From positions 248,001 through 312,000 of the forward strand of contig JACEFZ010014575.1 of assembly GCA_014155875.1 (NCBI GenBank): DNA of 64,000 bases, in the 5' to 3' direction. Shown piece by piece: positions 11,301-23,300 of the stretch. A program made the translations under genes and the position numbers. The DNA is from Cepaea nemoralis (lineage: Eukaryota; Mollusca; Gastropoda; Stylommatophora; Helicidae). The notes beneath the pieces were generated by a model. The model searched no databases and had not been told where the DNA came from. It saw only the letters and a list, made by a program, of their open reading frames with translations. Within the stretch, counting starts at the first letter, position 1. Each line of letters opens with the position of its first letter.

Positions 11301-14300
11301 TCAGAATCCATTCACACATTCAGACCCTGGCATTGAAAGATCATATCACTAAGCCACATTAGCACATATTTTCTTCTGTGGTGGTTATGCCAGATATTCA
11401 AGGTAATGTTTTTCCTCTGCATCTCTAGCACAGAAGAGTCTGGCAAAGAAAGAGGCTGTAGTAATGTCCCTTGTTGAACATACTGGCAACGTAACAATTA
11501 CTCTAGTTCAGTGTTTGATGTCTGTGTTTCTTCTGTATGCAGGCCCGAACTCACCCCCATTGTTTATAAGTTTCGGCGAGGTTGTGCAGCACAGCATGAC
11601 CGCGGCCACCAACATCCAGGCCTGGTGTTCCACTTGTAATCGATACCAGCACCATGTACGTAACATTCTGTTTGGTGTTGATTTAATTGTAGTAAAATAT
11701 TGTTGTTGAGGTACCATGTAAATAACATCGGGTATTATTTCTTATGTATTTATTTATGTATTTCTCAAACTCGATGGCACTTTTAGAAGATAATAGTATA
11801 GTTAGTTAATTTTACTATATTTTGTTGATAGTTTTAAATATTTGTTTGTAGTTGGTGTCACCAACTGGCTGGGGTTAGATCCCAGAGGGGCAACCACTCA
11901 GCCAACATCATTTTCTTCTACTGGTGTTTAGTTCTGGATGCAGTTTAAGATCCCCTAATTCTGTCAGAAGGGACTAATTACCACCCAGATCCCAGAGAGA
12001 AAACGTGGAACTAATGTCTTTTATGCTGATTTAAGACACTGTCCCTGATACTCAAGAAAACAGCCAAGAAGTGGCTCGTTGAAGATAGAATATATCTATA
12101 TAGTTTTGGCTGTACTTGGTATCACCAGAAGTGAGAAAGGAGGAGTTAAGACATGCAACGTAATCTGGTTACTTATGACTGCATAGGCAAGATACCTCCC
12201 GGACATAGATTCCCACTTCTGGACAATATGTGCGAACCCCCACTAAATGATATAATGTGTGTACTTGATTACGCTACACAAACATTTATAAACATTTAGA
12301 ATTATACAGACAACTGAGTTTAAAATACAACAACTGTGTTTATTATTGCTATTGATGATCATATGATGATGATGATTATATTATGGTATACGTAACTCAT
12401 CTGGCTGAAAAGCTCAGAAGCACATAGGTCATGCTTCCCCCAGTGAGACGCAGTTCACTGTCAGATTGAAGGAGTCCAAAGTGGTCCCTTCACAAGGCTA
12501 AGTCACTTCCGGATATGGGTTGTTGACTGTCCATTGCTCCTAAGAGATCTGGAATGAAACGAACGGAGATGGGTAGTATCTACGTCTACACATCTCAAAC
12601 ACATATGTCTATACATTCATATAAACATACATACAAGTCATAATATATGATGGTATGATGATAGATGATGGCATGTTACATAAACATATATCAGTTCTAA
12701 ATAAATAAATATATATGTATATATTCATAAAACCCTTTAGAACATCTATAGCTCAAAGCATACATATTCATATACATGTGTGTAATGGAGTGTTTCCCAT
12801 ATAAGTTCACCTCACTTACACTCTCCCTTTCTGATTCATTCATACTGTCTTGTCGGAAGGGCTGGTCGCACAGTCCTGTCGAACATTAAATGCCTTCCCT
12901 GAATCCGTCTGGGATATTGAATGTCCTAAGTCATGTCTGTCCTCATGCAGACATCATGCAGACAAGGTGAACTGGTGCCATTCCTCAAACCAAGTGGTTT
13001 CACCACAATCTTGGTATGCACTCAAAGTGTTGGTCCAAATAATCAATGTTAATTGGACGCTATCAAGAGACTGGTAGCTCTCAGGAATTCTCCTAAGTAG
13101 TCAGTCTCCTCAATGTTTAACATCATACAGGATGAATCTAAATGTATCTCCTGTACATGAATAAGCCACACGCTCATGTAGCTTGGATAATGGATTTCTC
13201 CAAATTATCACATACAACAAATCAGACAACCAAGTGGTGAATAAAAGAAGAAGATAAAGTTCACAGTGTAATAGTAAATCTAGAAACTGGAACATTAAGT
13301 ACAAAGAAAATCCACCAGTGTAAAGTTTGGGAGAATATGCAGAACAAGAAACTACACAAGCCTTCAGACTAGCAAACAAACTAATCAGAGTAATGGTATT
13401 ACCTGGGTTATAGCTAGGAAATCCTGTCATACGACTTCGTACAGAAGTCCAACAGAACGAAATGTTAATATTTCTCCAGTAGGTATCCTAAGAATGCTAT
13501 TGTGAATTTGCGTCTGAAGTCTTGCTGGCCATGCATGTAGTTTTATTCTCTTCATCCCTGGCTAGTTTTCACGTTGGCTAATTAATATATCCCCTATTAA
13601 TTAACTCCACCTATTTTTCCATGTACGATGAAGGGATGGATTAAGTCCCAAACTCTTCTCACCCCTCCTCCTTTCCTGTGAAGGGTAGTTTCATCTGTCA
13701 ATCAAATGGACCGAGGCCCCGCCACGCCTGAAACAATGAAACATGCTTTGGCGGCAATGCAGTTGCGTCATTACATTCCAATAGGCTATTAACACCCACC
13801 TTCCTGGGTTGCTGGCAATAGTGTGTCAGCCATGTGTTCCTACTTTGCCGCTGTATTGCAGTGAGGTGTTAAGTATCTGGTCCTAATTGCTCCTTTGTGT
13901 TGGCAACTCAGACGTTGTCCCGTCTCCCCAATGTCTGGACTTATAGATAGGTGTTAGGCCTGCATTATATTGCCGTCTTTGGATCACACGGGGTTTTCCC
14001 CTGAGTAGCACTGCCATGTATTATTTCAGACGGGTCTGGCTGACCCTCTTATCTCCCATTCTGCCGTGGCGGGTTTACACGTTAGGTCATGTTAACCGTA
14101 AGGTGTTAGAAGTCAGTCCCTATTCCAACCGCAGGATTCTAAACTAACACGTCAATCTCAACTGACTGGCTCCGTGATGTCTGGTTGATCAGAACATCAA
14201 AGGGAAAATCTCTTAGATGTAGAGACCAGACGTTGCTTTGATCTACCAATGTAGTAAAAATGATAGTGCCGGCTCTAAGTGACTCTGTATTTTTCTCTTA

Positions 14301-17300
14301 CGTTTTTATCCTCTTCTGGGGAACGTTTATTCTTTTAGAGAATTTTAGAAAAATATTGTGGGCTCTGTAATTCCTTGAAAACTTGTGTAATTATGATGCT
14401 GCCGGGGCTGTCCCGTCACAGTTGGCTCAGTTTACATATGTGTTTGTAAGTAGTTTGTTTAGATATGTGTTGTAAATAACTTGATGCATGAAGTAACTGG
14501 AGATTCAATCTCATTAAGTGCACTTAAAACTATGGCTGCAATGGACACAGAGCAGAGAATGCTTTTCACACTATATGACGTGGAGAGGAGTGGGTCAGAG
14601 GGTGATGTGATTATCTACACAGATGGTTCGGTGTCAAGAGGTGAGAGAAGTGGCTGGGGGTTCATAGCCAAAGCTAATGGTCGATGTTTGGGGCAGGAGA
14701 GCTTGGCATATGATACCACAACATCCAGCTTAAGAATGGAGGTGGAGGCAGTCACTGCGGCTCTCCGCTGGATAGAGAACATGACACACACACACATCGT
14801 GATTGTAACTGACTCAGAAAGCATGCTGACTAGGGTGAGGATGGGCAGGCTTCATGCGGAGTGGCTTGCTTCGCTTCGGAGGCCACGGTGACAAGCATCG
14901 CCTGGATCTTTTCTCCGGGGCATGCTGGTGTGCTGGGAAATGAACAGGCGGACAGATTGGCTGGCTCTGCAAAACTTGGTGGAGTATTGATACATGACAA
15001 GGCAGATGTGGTTGCGACTTTGTGGGAGCATATGCACACCTCGGAGGAGCAAATTGATTGCCATGGTCTGGCAAGAATGAGACAGCGAGGAGTGACGAGG
15101 GGTTCTGACCGACGCTCAACGCTCAGAGGAAAGGCGAGACAGACTTATAATCAGATTGCTACTGGTACTATTAGTGTTGGAACTCTTCGCTGGCTACTGA
15201 GGATGGGGACGGAGCACTTATGGGAATGCCCCGAATGCTGTGATGTTGATTCCTAAATCAATCAATCAATCAATCAATAAGTCTCATTGGAATGGAACCT
15301 AGCCATAAGAAATGCTCGATCCATCACTTTATAAAGAGGAACAACTCTGTTCAAGTGTTCATACTACTTGGTTGTCTGCCCCTCTAGACTTGTTCGTGGT
15401 CAGACACCAACCTGTTAGTCAACATGAAACCTGGTAAATATGTCATACGCAAATGAGGTCACAAGTCTTGTTTCCTTTTCTTGTTAGTGTCAACGCAAGA
15501 GCATACAGAACCTCCCGGATGTTCTTGCTTTGAATTGTCACACGGAGAATGAGAAGAACCTGGACTTCTGGAAGATTCAGTTTGAGGTAAACATGGTGAT
15601 CCAACTTCATATTGCAAGTTAGAATAAGCTAATTTTGTTATCACATCCCTAGAAAATTATATGAAATGTTTTGTCAGTCACATTAATAAGTTAAAATTAG
15701 TTAAAATTGTAATTGCATTCTTAGAAAATTACAATAAGCTAAGCTTTGTCATAATCACATTTATAGAAAGTTAGAATAGCTAAGTTTTCTTATAATCACA
15801 TTCATAGAAAGTTAGAACAATCTAAGTTTTGTTATAATCACATTCATAGAAAGTTAGAACAATCTAAGTTTTGTTATAATCACATTCATAGAAAGAACAA
15901 TCTAAGTTTTGTTATAATCACATTCATAGAAAGAACAATCTAAGTTTTGTTATAATCACATTCATAGAAAGAACAATCTAAGTTTTGTTATAATCACATT
16001 CATAGAAAGTTAGAACAATCTAAGTTTTCTTATAATCACATTCATAGAAAGTTAGAACAATCTAAGTTTTGTTATAATCACATTCATAGAAAGAACAATC
16101 TAAGTTTTGTTATAATCACATTCATAGAAAGAACAATCTAAGTTTTGTTATAATCACATTCATAGAAAGTTAGAACAATCTAAGTTTTCTTATAATCACA
16201 TTCATAGAAAGTTAGAACAATCTAAGTTTTGTTATAATCACATTCATAGAAAGAACAATCTAAGTTTTGTTATAATCACATTCATAGAAAGAACAATCTA
16301 AGTTTTGTTATAATCACATTCATAGAAAGAACAATCTAAGTTTTGTTATAATCACATTCATAGAAAGAACAATCTAAGTTTTGTTATAATCACATTCATA
16401 TAAAGTTAGAACAATCTAAGTTTTGTTATAATCACATTCATAGAAAGAACAATCTAAGTTTTGTTATAATCACATTCATAGAAAGTTAGAACAATCTAAG
16501 TTTTCTTATAATCACATTCATAGAAAGTTAGAACAATCTAAGTTTTGTTATAATCACATTCATAGAAAGTTAGAACAATCTAAGTTTTGTTATAATCACA
16601 TTCATAGAAAGAACAATCTAAGTTTTGTTATAATCACATTCATAGAAAGAACAATCTAAGTTTTGTTATAATCACATTCATAGAAAGTTAGAACAATCTA
16701 AGTTTTCTTATAATCACATTCATAGAAAGTTAGAACAATCTAAGTTTTGTTATAATCACATTCATAGAAAGAACAATCTAAGTTTTGTTATAATCTCATA
16801 GAAAGTTAGAACAATCTAAGTTTTGTTATAATCACATTCATAGAAAGAACAATCTAAGTTTTGTTATAATCTCATAGAAAGTTAGAACAATCTAAGCTTT
16901 GCTATAATCACAATCAAAAAAGGTTAGAATATTCTAAGTTTTCTCATAGAATATTCAAAGTTTTGTCATAATCACATTCATGACAAGTAGAATCTATGGT
17001 GGTCATGATTATATTCATAGCAAATAGAATGATCCGTAAAATAAAGAACTTGTACTGGGCGTGTCATGTGATATCAGACCCATATGTGTAGAGTCCAGCC
17101 GGCACTCTGGGGGTCATGAGGTCACTGTCAGGCTGGTCACTTTTACATCCCAAGACAGTTCCTGGTACCCATTCTATGCCCGGTCAACCTGGGAGCTGAG
17201 GTTTAACATTTTAACAAATCTGCCTGGATGCAAATTTGAACTTATGACCCGCGGTTCAACAGGCAAGCATCTAGTTGTTACACTTCTCTCGCTAGAATAA

Positions 17301-20300
17301 TGTGTCGTTCGTCATATGTAGTCATGTTAATAAAAACCATTTCTTTGGTTTGTCATATGTAGTCACATTCATAGCAAATAGAATCATCTTTGGTTTGTCA
17401 TGGTTATATTCATAGCAAACTGAACAATCTTTGGTTTGTCATGATCACATACAATGCAGTTTAACAATATTAAAAATATCTTGTTGAAAATAATCTTGTC
17501 TTGTAATCCAGATCATCCGCCAACGACATAAAGACGTTACGGTTCCTACAGCTGTCATCCGACCATCATCCCAGTCAGCCATCAGATGTAGATTTGGGAA
17601 CGCTTGCCACCGGCCAGACTGCCGTTTTCAGCATGATGGACCCAGAGAGTAAGTTGTTGATATACAGCAGTGGTTCCCAAGCTTTTCAAGCAGAGGGCCA
17701 TATCTACTATTTTCGGTAGTTAAGGGCCACAAAGTTATAAAATTATAAATGTCGTGCAATATCATTCCTACCTTTCTTAACGTTCGTCAACAAAATTCTA
17801 AAACTTTAAAGGCTGTCAGTATCAGTACTACACTGCGGTCATTTTTTAGTTTAAAATCAAAAGTTCATTTAACAATACATTTTTAATCAATTTCAAAAAT
17901 TGCTATTAATGTAATTAATTTACAATTGTATCTGCTCTTCATGATCAGTTACTTAAGTTAAGATGCCAGTTTATCAATGTCTGGGCACAAATCTGTTGTG
18001 CCCAAAGTCATAAGCGCAGCTAGGTTACTGTCGGTGAGTCTGGAATGTAGCTTGTTTTTTTTATAACAGACATTGCGGAAAATGACTGCTCGCATCTGTA
18101 AGTCGAAACAAAACGAGAAATGTATCTCTGGGCGAATGAACGCAAGCTTTCCATTTGTTCAACAGACAATAGTCGCCAGAATGAAATCGTATGATTAGCT
18201 GAACGTTGCGAACTGAACAGGCGCATTCGGTAATATCTGAACATAACAACCACGAGCAGCGTAAATTATCGCATGCTGACGGGGTGCTTCAAGTGCATTT
18301 TTTGAAATTATTAAAATATATTATTTTAAATAATGAGGTCTTGCGTGCCACTTATTAACAACTGGCGAGCCATGGTTTGGGAACCTCTGATATACAGGCT
18401 TAGACATGCGGCAGAGAGTACGTTGAGAGTAAGAGGCTTCAGACATGGCCAGGCCAGAACTTGAGATAGTTTCATTCAGCACATTTCTGATGTGAGAGCT
18501 GTTGAATCATAATAGCTCACATGTTAGATAAGTAGGCTACAAAATTTTATTTGAAAAATTAATTAGATAATATATATATATATATATATATATATTTTGA
18601 CTGGCAAGAGAAGGTCAACCAGAGAGACGAATGGAGATGGATTGTATCTGCAGCAAAGAACCTCAGTGGCTCGGAACGCTGAAGAAGAAGAATATATATA
18701 TATATATAAATACACTGCACAATAAGGCTGACATGAAGTCAAACTGAATCTACTTACTGATTGTGTGCAGTTATGTGACTGACATGAAACCAAATGTATG
18801 TCATAATTATGTGCAGGTGCGAGGCTGACATGAAGAAGAAACCAGAAGAAGATGACGAATTTGGCCCAAGCTGGATTCCACTCGGGCTGAAAATAGTAAG
18901 GAACTCTGACGGCAGCGTGGACGTGACGGAGATCTCAGATGAGGTCAGTGGTAGAACTGTTGTCTATAGAATGAGAGCTGGTCCATACAGGAGAATGAGA
19001 TATTCTGGACCAGGGGTTCTCAGACTTGTTCACAGCCAAACTTTTCACTAGGAACATTTGCACATGACCATTTCAAACAAAGATACCATCACAAAGAAAT
19101 TCATACTTAGAAGTGTATCTTTGTCTCTCTGTGGCACACCACTGTTTGGAAATCTCTGCTAGTCACCTTAAGTATCTCTCATTCAGCCCTGAGTGGAGCA
19201 AAAAACCTCTACTATTTCATGGCATCATGTGCCATCCTTTTCTGTACCTTCTGTTTCTTTCAGATACCATTTTTGTGTTTTTAATTCTAGTTTAGCAGAA
19301 TTTTCTTAGTAAGTTTGTGTGAATATGACTCTTTGTGACTGCGATATGATTATTTCTGTTATACTAACATAATATTTGCTGTTGTGCAGTCTGTCATACC
19401 TGGTTAGATTTTGTAGCGGTTTTTATAGTATGGGCTAAAAATTTAGTTGCATATAATTTTACAGGATGTCGCAATCAACCCCAACATGTTTTGGCTGTTT
19501 CTGATTTCTTGGCAACTTTACGTTGAGTAGTTTGCCATTGCTTTCTGAATGACCGGCACTCATACCATTGTATGAAAATCAGTGCAAGGCAGTCTGCTGC
19601 CAAATCACCTGCAGATGTGTTTCGGACATGGTGTGCAGGATTAAAAATTGCACCCGTTACTCTTTTGTGGCAGAGGATGAACTAGCCAGTCCTATATCAT
19701 TGTTGTGGATAACATAAATGAGAGAAGTACATTTATTTTCATAAAGACACATGCTCTTTCTTTCTAAGATGATCAGTGACATCTTGTTCTTTAATAGTAA
19801 ATGAATGTTCATCAAGTTGTCAGAAATCACATGTTTTAAATCACTTGGTATGATTGTATGAAAGAGCCACCATTGCTCTGCCCCATCTGTATGGCCCTTA
19901 CCTGCAGCAAAGAACAAACAATACATGAGCAATATATCCAATGAAAACATTTGAATCAAAATGGCCAAGAATACATTAGGCTTGTTCTTTGTGTACAAAA
20001 CACTATAGACCTGTACCGGTGTCACCCAAAACACTATAGACCTGTACCGGTGTCACCCAAAACTATAGACCTGTACCGGTGTCACCCAAAACACTATAGA
20101 CCTGTACCGGTGTCACCCAAAACTATAGACCTGTACCGGTGTCACCCAAAACACTATAGACCTGTACCGGTGTCACCCAAAACACTATAGACCTGTACCG
20201 GTGTCACCCAAAACACTATAGACCTGTACCGGTGTCACCCAAAACACTATAGACCTGTACCGGTGTCACCCAAAACACTATAGACCTGTACCGGTGTCAC

Positions 20301-23300
20301 CCAAAACTATAGACCTGTACCGGTGTCACCCAAAACTATAGACCTGTACCGGTGTCACCCAAAACACTATAGACCTGTACCGGTGTCACCCAAAACACTA
20401 TAGACCTGTACCGGTGTCACCCAAAACTATAGACCTGTACCGGTGTCACCCAAAACTATAGACCTGTACCGGTGTCACCCAAAACTATAGACCTGTACTG
20501 GTGTCACCCAAAACTATAGACCTGTACCGGTGTCACCCAAAACTATAGACCTGTACCGGTGTCACCCAAAACTATAGACCTGTACCGGTGTCACCCAAAA
20601 CACTATAGACCTGTACCGGTGTCACCCAAAACTATAGACCTGTACCGGTGTCACCCAAAACACTATAGACCTGTACCGGTGTCACCCAAAACTATAGACC
20701 TGTACCGGTGTCACCCAAAACACTATAGACCTGTACCGGTGTCACCCAAAACTATAGACCTGTACCGGTGTCACCCAAAACACTATAGACCTGTACTGGT
20801 GTCACCCAAAAGTCAAACCTTGATGTCACCCAAAACACTATAGACCTGTACCGGTGTCACCCAAAACACTATAGACCTGTACTGGTGTCACCCAAAAGTC
20901 AAACCTTGATGATTATGTAAAGATGTGTATTCACAGGAATCTTTGCCGAACACAGAAAATGAGGATGTGAGGTATTACGAGCTGTACAGTGTGGTAAGCA
21001 ACGTTCTATCATCATCTGGAGGCAATCTGGTGTGTTGTCTGAAGGTCGGAGAGAAATATCATCAGCGTAAAGAGAGAGTCACCTGCACCCAGTGGTATCT
21101 CATTAATGATTTCTGTATCACCCCAGTAGAGAAGGTAGGACATCTGCTGTTTCATCTTTGTGATAATGTGATTGACAGAAGTACATTAACCTGTCTAGAG
21201 AAAGGAGAGAGAGGTGTCCTTTGGGGGGGGGGGGGGGGGGGTTAGAGGATATGTCACACACATACACACAAATCAGAATCACCTTTACCTAAAATTGTAT
21301 TAAATAATAATCAAGCCTGTTGTGATGTAACTTGCCTTGAACTAGAGTTCTGAGTGGGTGTGGCTATTTCTGTACTCTCAAGATTAATCACAAACATCAA
21401 AAAATGTCCACAATACAAGCCAGTGTCATAGCAAGCATGCAGTGCCTGCTAACCTATCCACTCTGTCATTTACCCACAACACCTGTATGTCCAAGTACAC
21501 AGATAAGTATGACTATGATTTGTGGATCTCTGCCAGGATTATCCAACATTGTGGTGTTTCCGAAGTCAGCATGGATGAATGGATAAGAGCGCTCATTCTT
21601 AAACTTTCTGTGTGCTGATGCCAAGATGGTAGGTTCAACTCTTACACCGGGCAGTTGGACTAAAATGTTGACTTCTCGCCCTTTACTTGGGGACATAAAT
21701 CACTAGTACTTCAGAAGTTGGAGTGGGTTTGCCTGAGGTCCAGGGACACTGGTAATAGGGAATGCTAATCCACACACAAAAATCAGTTCAGTGCACTAGA
21801 AGTGATATCAGATGTGTGGACTACGCTGAAGTTCAACACTAGCCAATAAAAGAATGTGTGTGGTTTCAACTTTCTCTGTTTCCTGTTTCAATAACTGCTT
21901 CTGACAAACCTCTTGACCCCTGTTTCAACTTTCTCTGTTTCCTGTTTCAATAACTGCTTCTGACAAACCTCTTGATCCCTGTTAAGTAGCTTCTATCATC
22001 TCCATGACAACTTGTCTTGTTATATCTTCTCATGATCCCTGTAAAAGTAGCTTCTCTCACCTCTGTGATAACTTGACTAGTGTTTTTTTAAATATCTACT
22101 CTTGATCCCCATTAAAGTAGCTTCATCTCTGTGATAACTTGACTGTAGTGTTTTTTTAAAAATATCTTTGATCCCCATTAAAGTAGCTTCACCTCTGTGA
22201 GAACGTGATTGTAGTGTTTTCAATTGTAACTTCGTCAGGATGAAGCAGTGGATTTTAAGCTGGATTGGAATGTTCCTTGCATCATTCACTACACCCGCAG
22301 GAACTTTGTCTCTCGATACGACCTCACGGGTATGTCTGTGTTGTATTGTATATGGACAAGTATTTTTGTAGCATGAAAACTGTTAATGTCTGGTTATATA
22401 CAGAACTGGCTACATTTGTTAGCGGTTCTCAGTTCAGATAGCAGTAGATCCATCACAGTAACTGATAAATGGTAGATTGTGAGTATAAACTTGCTAGTTA
22501 AAATATGAGATTAATCTCTATAAATGATTACAAACTTGCTAGTTCAGGTAGTAGATTTATCTCTATAAATATGAGTATACACTTGCTAGTTCAGATAGTA
22601 GATTTATCTCTATAAATATGAGTTTAAACTTGGTAGTTCAGATAACAGATTTATCTCTATAAATGTGAGTATAAACTTGCTAGTTCATATAGTAAATTTA
22701 TCTCTACAAATGTGAGTATAATCTTGCTAGTTCAGATAACAGATTTATCTCTATAAATGTGAGTATAAACTTGCTAGTTCATATAGTAAATTTATCTCTA
22801 CAAATGTGAGTATAATTTTGCTAGTTCAGATAGTAGATTTATCTCTATAAATGTGAGTATAAACTTGCTAGTTCATATAGTAAATTTATCTCTACAAATG
22901 TGAGTATAATCTTGCTAGTTCAGATAGTAGATTTACCTCTATAAATATGAGTATAAACTTGCTAGTTCAGATAGTAGATTTATCTTTATAAATGTGAGTA
23001 TAAACTTGCTTGTTCAGATAGTAGATTTATCTTTATAAATGGGAGTATAAACTTGCTAGTTCAGATAGTAGATTTATCTCTATAAATGTGAGTATAACCT
23101 TTCTAGTTCAGATTGTAGAATCATCTCTAAATCTGAGTATAAACTTGCTAGTTCAGATAGTAGATTTATCTCTATAAATGTGAGTATAAACTAATTCTGA
23201 TAGTAGTAGTTTCATCTATCTGAACTAGCAAGTTTATACTCACAATCTACCATCTATCAGTTATAGAGATGGATCTACTGCTACCGGTCTCCCTGGCCAA

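Noticed and set aside
11464..11709. Independent 81-codon gene at 11464
   Set aside because: It is PAN2 exon e read through its flanking introns; the GT/AG borders and zinc pair identify the exon.
19011..19158. Third hAT-type MITE (CAGGGGTTCTCAGACTT ... TTTGGAAATCTCTG)
   Set aside because: The ends are suggestive, but the 8-bp flanks do not match, so no TSD supports it.
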